Assembly: GCF_002014975.1 (NCBI RefSeq)
Contig: NZ_MUXV01000022.1
Coordinates: 129,998-176,553 of the forward strand
Direction of reading: 5' to 3'
Length of the DNA stretch: 46,556 bases
Source: Moraxella bovis
GTDB taxonomy: Bacteria; Pseudomonadota; Gammaproteobacteria; Pseudomonadales; Moraxellaceae
A program made the position numbers and the translations under genes. Below are positions 27,687 to 36,623 of this stretch, in pieces. The notes below the pieces were generated by a model. The model had not been told where the DNA came from, did not search any database, and was given only the letters and a program-made list of their open reading frames with translations. Within the stretch, counting starts at the first letter, position 1; every line of letters starts with the position of its first letter.

Positions 27687-29687
27687 TTAAGACAGAGCAG
27701 TTTGTTTTTTTGCCATTTTAACATTCAATAGTAACATGGCAATGACCACCCCAAGACCAATAACGTCCGTCATGGTCTCAGGCACGATAAGGCAAAACGC
27801 CCCAATAGCAGTAACAACCCTCGCCCATATCGGTAGCGTGGTCTTAAAGTAACCCTCTACGGACGCTGATAGAGCAAGCACGCCAATAATGGATGTGGTG
27901 GCAACAGTAGCAATAACGTGCCATGCTGGCATGGCAAACTCTTTGGCGGTAACTGCCATGTCGGTAACATCAATCATCATCATGTTGGGGTTATAGACAA
28001 ACATAAATGGCACGATAAAGCCAGCCAATGCCAGTTTGAGTGACTGCCAGCCTGTTTTCATGGGGTCACCCCCAGAAATACCCGCTCCTGCAAAGGCAGC
28101 CAATGCCACAGGTGGTGTGATGTTGGCAAAAATCCCAAAATAAAACACAAACATATGAGCCACCAAAATCGGCACATCAAACGTTGCCAAGGCAGGGGCT
28201 GCCATCGTGGCGGTAATGATATAGGCAGGAATGGATGGCAAGCCCATGCCAAGCACCATAGAGGCAAGCATAGTGAGAAGTAACGTCAAGAACAGCGAGC
28301 CTGCCCCAAGCGTTACGATGGACGATGTCATGACTGTACCAAAGCTCGTCAGGTTTACCACACCGATGACCACGCCCACGACCGCACACGCTGCCATGAC
28401 TGATAGCGACTGTTTGGCACCGTCTTCAAATGCCCCTAAAATGTCCTTAAAGCCCATGCGAGTCTCAGGACGTAGCCAGCTAATCACGATGGTTGCCCCA
28501 ATGGTATAGGCAGCAGCATAGCCAATCGGCACGTTTTTGGCAAGTAGTACCACCAAAAACACGATGGGTAGGAGCATATGTCCACGAGCTTTTAGAACTT
28601 CTTTGGCACGGGGCAAATCCGCCTTGGGGATGCCACGCAAGTTAAGCTTACCTGCTCTAAAATGCACCTGAGCAATCACGCCCAGATAGTACAGTAGGGC
28701 AGGCAGTACCGCCGATAGGGCGATGGTGCTGTATTTGACCCCTGTGGTTTCTGCCATGATAAAGGCGGCCGCTCCCATAATGGGTGGTAGGATTTGTCCA
28801 CCGACAGATGCACTGGCTTCCACCGCCCCTGAGAATTCTTTGCTATATCCTACACGTTTCATGAGTGGAATGGTAAATGCCCCTGTGCCAACCACGTTGG
28901 CAACAGCAGCCCCATTGATAGAACCCATAAAGCCACTAGAAATCACCGCCACCTTGGCAGGGCCTCCTTGTTTATGACCTGCCAACGCCAACGCCAAATC
29001 GTTGAACAACTGTCCCATACCAGAGCGAGCCAAAAACGAGCCAAATAAGATAAACAAGAAAATAAAGGTAACAGACGCACCGATGGCGGTCGAGTATAGC
29101 CCTTCGGTTTTTAGGTATAATTGTCCAAAAATATCGCCAAAATCATAAGGGCGTGTCAGTAGGCGATCAGGCATAAAATCCATGTGGCTGATAAATGGAT
29201 ACGCCAAAAAAACTAAGGCAAAAATTGGTAAAATCCACCCTGTAATCCGCCGTGCCATTTCCATAACCACCACCACCGTGATGATGGCAAAGACGATGTC
29301 CATTTGGTTGGGGATACCACCCCGTACGGTAACGATGTCTTGGTATTGCCATATCAAATAGCCAGCACTGGACAAGGCAAGAGCCACCCAAATCCAGTCA
29401 TACCAAACGACCTTTTGACGGCTGGATTTTTTGGCGGGGGGATAGATTAAAAAAATAAGAGCCGCCCCCACTGCCACGTGGATAGAGCGTTGCACCAGTT
29501 CGGGCAGGGGGTTGAAGGTGATGTATAAATGAAAAATCGAGTACAAAATGGCAATGCCAGCAATCAGATAACACACCCAGTTGTTTTTGGGGTTTCGAGT
29601 GACAGATTCTCGGTCAAATTTTTCTAAAATCTCTTGAGCTTTACTGTCTGATATGCCAGTATCGTCAGGGGTTTTTGCATTTGTCAT
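27687..29687 (-). CDS. TRAP transporter fused permease (4TM + 12TM)
   Basis: A 666-residue inner-membrane protein of the fused DctQM type that accompanies TAXI receptors. After a cytosolic N-terminus of about 40 residues it has four helices (about 40-155, small-subunit part) and then the large subunit with many helices. Family signatures are FLFILFGSFLARSGMGQLFNDLALALAG, KVAVISSGFMGSINGAAVANV, EASASVGGQILPPIMGAAAFIMAE and LGMGLPSIPAYIITA. Energy is expected from a Na+ or H+ gradient. It starts one base after the end of the DUF1850 gene, so translation is probably coupled. The substrate cannot be read from the sequence. Confidence 0.94.
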   Translation of the reverse strand: MTNAKTPDDTGISDSKAQEILEKFDRESVTRNPKNNWVCYLIAGIAILYSIFHLYITFNPLPELVQRSIHVAVGAALIFLIYPPAKKSSRQKVVWYDWIWVALALSSAGYLIWQYQDIVTVRGGIPNQMDIVFAIITVVVVMEMARRITGWILPIFALVFLAYPFISHMDFMPDRLLTRPYDFGDIFGQLYLKTEGLYSTAIGASVTFIFLFILFGSFLARSGMGQLFNDLALALAGHKQGGPAKVAVISSGFMGSINGAAVANVVGTGAFTIPLMKRVGYSKEFSGAVEASASVGGQILPPIMGAAAFIMAETTGVKYSTIALSAVLPALLYYLGVIAQVHFRAGKLNLRGIPKADLPRAKEVLKARGHMLLPIVFLVVLLAKNVPIGYAAAYTIGATIVISWLRPETRMGFKDILGAFEDGAKQSLSVMAACAVVGVVIGVVNLTSFGTVMTSSIVTLGAGSLFLTLLLTMLASMVLGMGLPSIPAYIITATMAAPALATFDVPILVAHMFVFYFGIFANITPPVALAAFAGAGISGGDPMKTGWQSLKLALAGFIVPFMFVYNPNMMMIDVTDMAVTAKEFAMPAWHVIATVATTSIIGVLALSASVEGYFKTTLPIWARVVTAIGAFCLIVPETMTDVIGLGVVIAMLLLNVKMAKKQTALS

Positions 29688-29688
29688 A

Positions 29689-30162
29689 TTATTCTCTTTG
29701 TTGTTTTAAACATGAAGGGATGTGATAAAACTGCCAAAAATTCAGCTGCTCTGGACTGATATGGATTTGGCTGTATTCGGGGACGATTTTATAAAGCGAT
29801 AACGTCTGAGTGTCGCTCAAAATCTCGCCTTGCATGTTGGTTGAGACTATCCAGCTGATTTGAGGTGTGGACTGATTGATAAGTTGTCCCACATAGCCTT
29901 CGGGAGCGCTGATGGTCTTGCCTGTACTAGGCACGCCCGCTCCGAATGTTTGGATATAAGTCTTGGTCAAAACCAGTATATCCTTGTCTAACTCATACAC
30001 TTCTTGCCAATACTGCTTTTCTACTGAATGTCGCCATTTTAAAATAAAGCCATCAGGCAGACGACAACGAGCGAGCGTGTGGTGATGAGTGTCGGCGGTT
30101 AATATTACCGCATTGTTGGTAGGGGTAAATATCCCCATCAGACAAAGGATAACCATAGCCAT
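29689..30162 (-). CDS. DUF1850 protein of TRAP-TAXI system
   Basis: A 157-residue protein with an N-terminal hydrophobic segment (about 2-13, probably signal or anchor), then a soluble domain. LPDGFILKWRHSVEKQYWQEVYEL is the DUF1850 core (the H-S-V-E motif). DUF1850 genes are a known companion between TAXI receptors and fused TRAP permeases; their role is unknown. The order receptor (30205-31308), DUF1850, permease, with gaps of 42 and 1 base, indicates one operon. Confidence 0.85.
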   Translation of the reverse strand: MAMVILCLMGIFTPTNNAVILTADTHHHTLARCRLPDGFILKWRHSVEKQYWQEVYELDKDILVLTKTYIQTFGAGVPSTGKTISAPEGYVGQLINQSTPQISWIVSTNMQGEILSDTQTLSLYKIVPEYSQIHISPEQLNFWQFYHIPSCLKQQRE

Positions 30163-30204
30163 GCTGATGATGACTATGGTTTTTGGGCGCTTGATGATAA
30201 TGAC

Positions 30205-31308
30205 TTACTTCTTCTCTTCGATGGTCGTTTTAACAGTTTCGGTAGTTGCTTCGCTCTCTGTGGTTTGGACGGTGTCGCCAGAGATGGGTTCGTTGGCAGT
30301 AGCAGCACCCATTTCATCATAGTAACGTTTTGCCCCTGCATGTAGTGGTGCAACCAAGCCTGTCTGAGCCTTAGCAATGTCAATGTCTTTGGCGGCTTGG
30401 TGAGCGTTTTGCAGGGCAGGCAAGTTTTCAAAGAGTGATTTGGTTAAAAGATAAACGTCATTTTCGCTCAAATCACTACGCACCACAAGGGTGTTTAAAA
30501 TCGCCGCCGTTGGTACATCTTCGGTATTGCTGTAGGTACCTTTGGGAATATTCATGGGGACAAAGTAAGTTTTGGTTTTGGCAATCTCGGCAAGTTTGTC
30601 AGCAGGGATGGCAACCATTTGTAATTTAAAACCTTGTTCTAGCTCCATAAGTGATGAGTTAGGCAGGCCACTGGTCAAGAACGCTGCGTCTAACTTGCCT
30701 GATTTTAGACCGTCAGCCGCTTCGGCATAACCTAAATAATCCACCTTAACATCGTTATAAGTGATACCAAAGCCCTCAAGCAAAGCACGAGTGGCGACTT
30801 CTACGCCTGAGCCTTGGGCGCCAACAGCGATACGTTTGCCACGCAAATCTTCAATGCTTTTAATGCCTGAGGCTTGTGAGGCAACAATCTGCACATAGTT
30901 GGGGTATAGCGTGGCGATTTGTGACACGCTGGTAAGTGGGGCTTTAAAGTTGCCTGTACCGCTTACCGCTTCGTTAAGAGCGTCACTCATGACAAATGCC
31001 ATTTCTAGTTTTTTCTGGTCAAGTAGGTTTAGGTTCTCAACCGATGCCCCTGTGGTTTGGGTTTTGGCGTTGGCACCGAACTGACTGGCATAGCCTTCAG
31101 CAAGTGAGGTGCCGATGATGTTATAAGGACCTGACGCACCGCCTGTGCCGATGGTTACAAATTTGGTTTCTAACTTATCGCTTGCAGTAGTGCTTGTGTT
31201 TTGGCTACTGTCAGTTTTTTGCTCAGCAGATTTGTCGCCACCACAAGCGGTGAGTAGGGTAGATGTACCGATGATACAGGCGAGGGCAAGTTTGTTGAAT
31301 GCTTTCAT
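30205..31308 (-). CDS. TAXI-family TRAP solute receptor, predicted lipoprotein
   Basis: A 367-residue substrate-binding protein. The signal peptide ends in a lipobox (LLTACGGDK, Cys at about 22), so it should be acylated and anchored; most Gram-negative TRAP receptors are free in the periplasm. After a Ser/Thr/Gln-rich linker the TAXI domain begins (FVTIGTGGASGPYNIIGTSLAEGY), with LRGKRIAVGAQGSGVEVATRALLEGFG as a second landmark. The last ~25 residues are a Thr/Glu-rich low-complexity tail (ending TTIEEKK). The leader resembles that of the tctC product at 32707. First gene of the TRAP operon. Confidence 0.92.
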   Translation of the reverse strand: MKAFNKLALACIIGTSTLLTACGGDKSAEQKTDSSQNTSTTASDKLETKFVTIGTGGASGPYNIIGTSLAEGYASQFGANAKTQTTGASVENLNLLDQKKLEMAFVMSDALNEAVSGTGNFKAPLTSVSQIATLYPNYVQIVASQASGIKSIEDLRGKRIAVGAQGSGVEVATRALLEGFGITYNDVKVDYLGYAEAADGLKSGKLDAAFLTSGLPNSSLMELEQGFKLQMVAIPADKLAEIAKTKTYFVPMNIPKGTYSNTEDVPTAAILNTLVVRSDLSENDVYLLTKSLFENLPALQNAHQAAKDIDIAKAQTGLVAPLHAGAKRYYDEMGAATANEPISGDTVQTTESEATTETVKTTIEEKK

Positions 31309-31558
31309 GAATTACTCCTAAAATAAAGAGGGTTGCCATTGTCATCATTTAGACACAATTTTAACAAGATAATACAGTCAAAAAAAGTTGTCAATAAAAA
31401 ATTATGTTTTTTGAAATCATGGAGTATTTAATTTGCCAAAAGCACAAAAACACCACCCAAAGGCGACATTTGATTTGGAGCGATTTGTTTGGGTTTTGTG
31501 GGTGGTTTTATGTGTAAGCTGTGGTTTTAAGTGATAATGGCATGATGACTTAATTTTA

Positions 31559-32302
31559 TTAAAACATCGCTCCCAACCACCCAAATTTGACCGCATTGTC
31601 ATAGATGATTTTTAGGGCGATGATGGTCAAAATATAGGGTAGGGCAGTTTTTAGCCATGCCATTGGGATTTTGTGGCGAAGTTTGACCCCAGCCCATGAG
31701 CCTAGCGAGGCAGAGATTGCCATCAGTACAATGACCTGCCAATATGCCAAAAATTGAAATTCCAATATCGCATAAATTGCCAACTTAAACACATGAACAG
31801 TCGTCATCATGAGCGAGCCTGTGGTGACGATGACATCATTATCCTCATATTTTTTCATGAGTAAGGGCATATGAAGTGGACCAGGAGCTCCGACAAATAA
31901 ACCTATGCCCGTTTGTAAAAAACCAATTAAATAAAAGTTTTCAAAACTTTTTAATAAGTGATTAATGGTTTTTGACCATTGGGTAAGTAAAATATAAATC
32001 GCAATAAATAACGGAATAAGTTCTAAATGGATAAATCGCACCACCGTACCAAATACTAACATACCTGCCACCGCCCCCACCGCAAAAGGACGAACATAGG
32101 TAAAATCCATTTGATGACGACCAAACCAAATGCGACTGACATTGCTGGCAAGCTGTGCTGAGCCATGCACGGGAATGATGGCACTGGCGGTTAGAAACAT
32201 TGGCATGAGCCCCAGTAAAATCGTGCCACCGCCAAGCCCTGTAATGCCAGCAAGAGCAGATGTAAAAAAGTTGATAATCCCTAAAATAAACTCATTGGAC
32301 AT
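31559..32302 (-). CDS. TauE/SafE-family permease
   Basis: A 247-residue integral membrane protein with about eight helices. The N-terminal GIINFFTSALAGITGLGGGTILLGLM is the TauE/SafE repeat motif, and a second copy is seen near MAISASLGSWAGVKLRHKI. Members export or import sulfite, sulfoacetate or other small organic anions. It lies between the TRAP operon and tct genes, 250 bases upstream of the TRAP receptor on the same strand. A link to either system is only positional. Confidence 0.87.
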   Translation of the reverse strand: MSNEFILGIINFFTSALAGITGLGGGTILLGLMPMFLTASAIIPVHGSAQLASNVSRIWFGRHQMDFTYVRPFAVGAVAGMLVFGTVVRFIHLELIPLFIAIYILLTQWSKTINHLLKSFENFYLIGFLQTGIGLFVGAPGPLHMPLLMKKYEDNDVIVTTGSLMMTTVHVFKLAIYAILEFQFLAYWQVIVLMAISASLGSWAGVKLRHKIPMAWLKTALPYILTIIALKIIYDNAVKFGWLGAMF

Positions 32303-32706
32303 GGCAATATCAGTATCATAAACATGGCATTAATGTAGCAATATTTCATATAAAATACAATCATGTATTTTATATATTGCACCATTTTTTTTATAAAATA
32401 TGTAATGATATAATTTATATGTACAACAAGCCATCAACTGTGTATATAAAGTGTATTATTACATGTTATGAATTAATGATGGTTTGCTGATTAAAAAGCC
32501 ATTATTTTTTATAAAATTTATATATTTTTTTGTTGCAAAATGTTTTTTATTTTTATATGATAAGTGAAGTTTTGTGATAAGCCGTTTGGATTAATGATAA
32601 ATTATCGCAAAATGAATATTGGACTTATCCCAATAAAGCCACTAAGTTTAGGTATGAAGGGTGTGGTTTTATTGGGTTTTTATACCTTAAAATATCGGAG
32701 TGGTAT
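32303..32706. other. AT-rich divergent promoter region (tauE-like / tctC)
   Basis: 404 bases, no gene. For tctC a good candidate promoter is TTGCAA (32533-32538), a 17-bp spacer and TATGAT (32556-32561), with a leader of about 139 bases. TGATAAATTATCG (32595-32607) just after it is near-palindromic and could be an operator. A clear ribosome-binding site (CGGAG) precedes ATG 32707. The left half is A/T runs only. Confidence 0.45.
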
Positions 32707-33816
32707 ATGAAAGCTTTTAAATACGGAGCGATTGCCCTATCTATCTTGGCACTGACTGCATGCGGTGGCGATAAACAACAAGCTCAATCAGGCACAACAG
32801 GCGGTGATACAAGCGTAGCAGGCGAAGCCCCAAAACGCCCTGAATGTATCGCCCCTGCCAAACCAGGTGGCGGTTTTGACCTAACTTGTAAACTTGCTCA
32901 GTCAGGCTTACAAGACTTAGGTCTGCTTGATAAACCCATGCGTGTTACCTACATGCCCGGTGGCGTGGGTGCGGTGGCATACAACAAAATCGTTGCCAAC
33001 GACCGCAAAAATGGCGATGCGATTGTGGCGTTCTCCACAGGCTCTATCCTAAACCTATCACAAGGCAAATTCGGTCAATTCACCGAAAAAGATGTGAAAT
33101 GGCTTGCGGCGGTGGGTACAGATTATGGCATGGTGGCGGTAAACGCAAGCTCACCTTACAAAACCCTGAACGACCTAGTTGATGCCTTGAAAAAAGACCC
33201 CAAATCTATCTCCTTTGGGGCAGGTGGTAGTGTGGGCGGTCAAGACTGGATGCAAACAGCTCTACTTGCCAAAGCGGCTGGCATTGACCCAAATACTATG
33301 GGCTATGTGGCGATGGAGGGTGGCGGTGAGGCAGTAACAGCGGTACTTGGCAACCACATTCAAGTGGTGTCGGCAGGTATTGCTGAGGTCATGCCTCATG
33401 TGAAAGCAGGCAAATTGCGTGTGCTTGCGGTGTTTTCTGCCGAGCGTTTGGAAGGCGAGGGCTTTAAAGACATTCCTACTGCCAAAGAGCAGGGTTTTGA
33501 CATTGAGTGGCCTGTGATTCGTGGTTACTACATGGCACCAGAGGCATCTGATGCATCCTATAACTGGTGGAAAGGTCAATTTGACAAAATGCTGGCTGAC
33601 CCTAAATTTGCTGAACTTCGCACCAACCGTGAACTTCTGCCATTTGCCATGACAGGCGATGAACTTACTAAGTATGTCTATGAGCAAACAGAGGAGCTAC
33701 ATGCTTTGTCGGCTGAGTTTAACTTGGTTGAAGGTAATGTAACCACGCCAAAAGCAGAAGAAAAGCCTGCTGATGCTCCTGCCGAAGAAGCTAAACCTAC
33801 TGAAGAAAAAAGATAA
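32707..33816 (+). CDS. tctC: Tripartite tricarboxylate transporter receptor, predicted lipoprotein
   Basis: A 369-residue TctC-type binding protein (Bug family). A lipobox (LTACGGDK, Cys at about 20) follows a short signal peptide; most TctC/Bug proteins are soluble periplasmic. The fold begins at ECIAPAKPGGGFDLTCKL (the P-G-G-G ligand loop) and includes VTYMPGGVGAVAYNKI and SFGAGGSVGGQDWM. The last ~30 residues are Lys/Glu/Pro/Ala-rich (KAEEKPADAPAEEAK). GGAG precedes ATG 32707. Substrate probably a di- or tricarboxylate, by family. A terminator-like hairpin follows before tctB. Confidence 0.93.
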   Translation: MKAFKYGAIALSILALTACGGDKQQAQSGTTGGDTSVAGEAPKRPECIAPAKPGGGFDLTCKLAQSGLQDLGLLDKPMRVTYMPGGVGAVAYNKIVANDRKNGDAIVAFSTGSILNLSQGKFGQFTEKDVKWLAAVGTDYGMVAVNASSPYKTLNDLVDALKKDPKSISFGAGGSVGGQDWMQTALLAKAAGIDPNTMGYVAMEGGGEAVTAVLGNHIQVVSAGIAEVMPHVKAGKLRVLAVFSAERLEGEGFKDIPTAKEQGFDIEWPVIRGYYMAPEASDASYNWWKGQFDKMLADPKFAELRTNRELLPFAMTGDELTKYVYEQTEELHALSAEFNLVEGNVTTPKAEEKPADAPAEEAKPTEEKR

Positions 33817-33834
33817 TCATCATCTTATGATGAC

Positions 33835-33863
33835 AAAACCAATCCTGTTTTGGGATTGGTTTT
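33835..33863 (+). terminator. Hairpin terminator/attenuator between tctC and tctB
   Basis: Perfect 11-bp stem AAAACCAATCC/GGATTGGTTTT (33835-33845 with 33853-33863), 7-nt loop, T run after it. It lies inside the tct operon, 18 bases after tctC, and would cut the level of tctBA relative to tctC. Confidence 0.8.
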
Positions 33864-33879
33864 TTAAAAAGGAAATTTT

Positions 33880-34332
33880 ATGGTAGTTCGTATATTTTCA
33901 GGGCTTATGCTTTTGGTGTCGCTCATTTTGCTTGTCATGGCATGGGGCTATACCGCACCCATTTCTTATGACCCCATCGGTCCCCGCCCTTATCCTGTCA
34001 TGCTATTGACTCTTTTGGCGGTATTGAGTGCAGTGATTGTGTTTCGTCCTGCCAAATTTGCCGAAAAAATCGAATTGGGTCTCAATAAGCCCATCATCAA
34101 AAACCTAGCGTTTTGTACCATTGCCATGACTTTGTATGCTGTGCTGTTTGAGATGCTTGGCTACATCGTGGCGACCACACTCATGGCATGGGCGGTGGGT
34201 GTGTTGTTTGATGGTAAATGGCACAAGACACTCATCGCCTCTTTGGTAATGGCGGTAGGCACATATTATTTGTTTAATGGTCCGCTAGAAGTGAGCCTGC
34301 CTGCGGGTATTTTGAGGCCAATTTTGGGGTAA
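33880..34332 (+). CDS. tctB: Tripartite tricarboxylate transporter small membrane subunit
   Basis: A 150-residue protein with four predicted helices: 4-24 (IFSGLMLLVSLILLVMAWGY), about 44-60, 72-100 and 108-140. The motif YDPIGPRPYPVMLLTLLAVLS after helix 1 is typical of TctB (D-P-x-G-P-x-x-x-P). Good ribosome-binding site AAAAAGGAAA before ATG 33880. It works with TctA as the membrane part of the transporter. It lies 3 bases from tctA. Confidence 0.88.
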   Translation: MVVRIFSGLMLLVSLILLVMAWGYTAPISYDPIGPRPYPVMLLTLLAVLSAVIVFRPAKFAEKIELGLNKPIIKNLAFCTIAMTLYAVLFEMLGYIVATTLMAWAVGVLFDGKWHKTLIASLVMAVGTYYLFNGPLEVSLPAGILRPILG

Positions 34333-34335
34333 ATC

Positions 34336-35838
34336 ATGGATACTTTAAATTTTTTAATGCAAGGCTTTGCTGTTGCGACCACACCCCAAAACCTAATCAT
34401 CGCTTTGGTTGGGGCATTTATTGGTACGATTGTGGGTATGCTCCCTGGGCTTGGTCCAATTAACGGCGTGGCGATTTTGCTACCGATTGCTTATGCGATG
34501 GGTCTGCCACCTGAGAGTGCGTTGATTTTGCTTGCTGCTGTTTACTTAGGCTGTGAATATGGTGGTCGTATCTCAGCGATTTTACTAAATGTGCCGGGGG
34601 ACGCGGCGGCGATCATGTCCACGCTGGACGGTTATCCGCTTGCCAAACAAGGTAAGGCAGGGATTGCCTTGTCATTATCCGCCCTAAGTTCGTTCATCGG
34701 TTCGATGATTGCCATCACAGGGGTGGTGTTGTTTGCACCGCTTTTGGCAAACTGGGCGATTAGCTTTGGTCCTGCTGAGTATTTTGCCCTCATGGTCTTT
34801 GCCTTGACCTGTCTTAGTGGCTTGGTGGGCGATGCTCCCCTAAAAACAGGTATTGCGGCAGTCATTGGGCTACTGCTTGCCACTGTTGGTGTTGATGCGG
34901 TAACGGGTGTGTATCGTTTTACCTTTGGTTTGGTCAATTTGTCTGATGGCATCGCCTTTACCACCATCGTCATCGGCTTTTTTAGTGTGAGTGAAATTCT
35001 CATCATGCTAGAAAAGACAAGCGTGGGTCAAAAAGCCCTAGAACAAGGCAAGCGTGGCATGGTCAATGTCAAAGAATTCATGTCGGCAGTAGGTGCGATT
35101 GTGCGTAGTGGCTTGACGGGCTTTGTGGTGGGTGTGCTACCAGGGGCGGGTGCGACCATCGCCTCAGCGATGACCTACTCAAACGAGCGTAAAATCGCAG
35201 GCGAGAGTGGTAAGTTTGGCGAGGGCGACTTACGAGGTATCGCGGCTCCTGAGGCTGCCAACAACGCCTCTGCCTGTGGTTCGTTCATTCCCATGCTGAC
35301 GCTCGGTGTGCCAGGTTCGGGTACGACTGCCGTGATGATGGGTGCTTTGACCCTGTACAACATCACGCCCGGTCCTCAGCTTTTTGCTGAGCAACCTGAC
35401 ATCGTGTGGGGCTTGATTGCGTCTTTGTTTATCGGTAATGTGATTTTGCTGGCGTTAAACTTACCGCTTGTCAAATTCTTTGCCAAACTGCTCGACATTC
35501 CAAACTACATCCTAATCCCAGCCATTGCGGCGGTGAGCTTTGTGGGTGTATATTCAATTCACAGCACCACTTTTGACCTCATGCTGATGATTGGGCTTGG
35601 TATTTTTGGTTATTTCTTGCGTAAGCTCAATTTCCCATTGTCAGCCCTTATTTTGGGTTATGTACTTGGTCATTTGATGGAATCTAACCTACGCCGTGCG
35701 TTGTCCATTTCACAAGGCGATTTGGATATCCTATGGCAAAGTGGCATTTCCATGACTTTGTGGGTGCTTGCCATCATCATGGTGATTTTGCCGATTTATC
35801 GTGTGATTAAAGGTAAAAAAGTGAAAAAAGTTCACTAA
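34336..35838 (+). CDS. tctA: Tripartite tricarboxylate transporter large membrane subunit
   Basis: A 500-residue permease with about 12 helices. Family signatures: GTIVGMLPGLGPINGVAILLPI (about 30-51), EYGGRISAILLNVPGDAAA, and their repeat in the second half GVLPGAGATIASAMTY and KFGEGDLRGIAAPEAANNASACGSFIP. These two repeats are the inverted halves of TctA. The start ATG 34336 lies 3 bases after the tctB stop. The C-terminus is basic (KGKKVKKVH). A terminator hairpin follows. Confidence 0.95.
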   Translation: MDTLNFLMQGFAVATTPQNLIIALVGAFIGTIVGMLPGLGPINGVAILLPIAYAMGLPPESALILLAAVYLGCEYGGRISAILLNVPGDAAAIMSTLDGYPLAKQGKAGIALSLSALSSFIGSMIAITGVVLFAPLLANWAISFGPAEYFALMVFALTCLSGLVGDAPLKTGIAAVIGLLLATVGVDAVTGVYRFTFGLVNLSDGIAFTTIVIGFFSVSEILIMLEKTSVGQKALEQGKRGMVNVKEFMSAVGAIVRSGLTGFVVGVLPGAGATIASAMTYSNERKIAGESGKFGEGDLRGIAAPEAANNASACGSFIPMLTLGVPGSGTTAVMMGALTLYNITPGPQLFAEQPDIVWGLIASLFIGNVILLALNLPLVKFFAKLLDIPNYILIPAIAAVSFVGVYSIHSTTFDLMLMIGLGIFGYFLRKLNFPLSALILGYVLGHLMESNLRRALSISQGDLDILWQSGISMTLWVLAIIMVILPIYRVIKGKKVKKVH

Positions 35839-35854
35839 TCATTCATAAAAGTAT

Positions 35855-35892
35855 AAAAACACCCTAAAAGTAAGTGATTTTGGGGTGTTTTT
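35855..35892 (+). terminator. Terminator of the tct operon
   Basis: A 10-bp stem AAAAACACCC/GGGTGTTTTT (35855-35864 with 35883-35892) with an 18-nt loop that can pair further, followed by T. It lies 17 bases after the tctA stop. Confidence 0.75.
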
Positions 35893-35901
35893 TTGATATA
35901 T

Positions 35902-35994
35902 TTAAAAGAATATGGCTAAAATAATGCCGATGATTGCTATGATAATGATAAGATCAAACACGGCGGAGAAAAAATCGGCTCTAGCCCAAAAAGT
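35902..35994 (-). pseudogene. C-terminal fragment of a membrane protein gene cut by the IS element
   Basis: Reading leftward out of the IS1-family element, the frame gives TFWARADFFSAVFDL then IIIIAIIGIILAIFF and a TAA at 35902-35904. This is a convincing end of a small membrane protein, with a charged turn followed by a hydrophobic helix. There is no start codon, and the sequence on the far side of the IS does not continue it. Probably the 3' remnant left after IS insertion and flanking loss. Family not recognised. Confidence 0.4.
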
Positions 35995-36623
35995 ATGCTA
36001 CACCCACCCATGGTTGATATAATGAAACACCAAGTCAAATGCTTTAAGATGATTGGTTAGGTTTTTAGAGAAACAACACGTTTTTCTAAATGCTCGCCTA
36101 ACAAAGGCTCTAAGCCTTGTGTTGTTGCCTTCAATACCAACGGTAAAGCGTTTGCCCACTTGTTTGATAGAGTGCTTAAAAGCAACAAGAAAGCTGTCCC
36201 AATCATCACAAGCAATTTTGTTAAAACTCATACCTAAACTCATCTATCTTTAAGGTATTGTAATGCTTTTGTCTTGGTTTGATTTGGTGATTACTGTTTG
36301 CAAGCACGCTAAATACTTTACCCTTACTGACTTGTTCAAGTATCACAATGTCAGCAATACGACAACCACAAGCTGACATTAAGCGTATTTTGTCATTGAT
36401 GTAAGATTGACAACCTTTGTCAGTAAGCTGTAAATGATGAACAAACTGTCTATGACAATCTTTGCAAAAATAGCTCTGTTTGCCATAGCTTTCTATGCCA
36501 TTTTTCTTTATACTAACCGACAGGCAACTTGGGCAAGTAATGGTAATTTGTGTCTTCATAACCGTAAATTACCAACTTTTGTGCAAGTTGTCTTTTTAGT
36601 TTTTGTTATAGCATACTTTTTGG
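35986..36623 (-). mobile_element. IS1-family element, internally deleted
   Basis: 638 bp bounded by exact 15-bp inverted repeats CCAAAAAGTATGCTA (35986-36000) and its complement (36609-36623). It encodes both ends of an IS1-type transposase on the minus strand with the middle missing. No matching 8-9 bp direct repeats flank it, so adjacent DNA has probably been rearranged or the outer bases of the repeat belong to the target. A 13-base stretch at the right window edge resembles the same end. Confidence 0.85.
35998..36559 (-). pseudogene. IS1-family transposase, broken
   Basis: The N-terminal part (from ATG 36559) has the InsA zinc ribbon with Cys9, Cys12, Cys32 and Cys35 (CPSC and CKDCH) and a helix-turn-helix (CGCRIADIVILEQVSKGKV). 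After KIDEFR it runs into a short wrong-frame tail and stops at 36221. The C-terminal part in another frame (about 36243-35998) has SFNKIACDDWDSFLVAF, KRFTVGIEGNNTRLR and the IS1-type end FHYINHGWV. An estimated 40-45 residues between the two, including part of the catalytic DDE core, are missing. The junction reads GAGTTTAGGTATGAGTTTT, so deletion between GAGTTT repeats is likely. Not able to transpose itself. Confidence 0.85.

Noticed and set aside
31417..31558. GGGTGG/CCACCC inverted repeat (about 31450 with about 31499) as terminator of the TauE-like gene
   Set aside because: Arms are about 40 bases apart and imperfect; not convincing as an intrinsic terminator.
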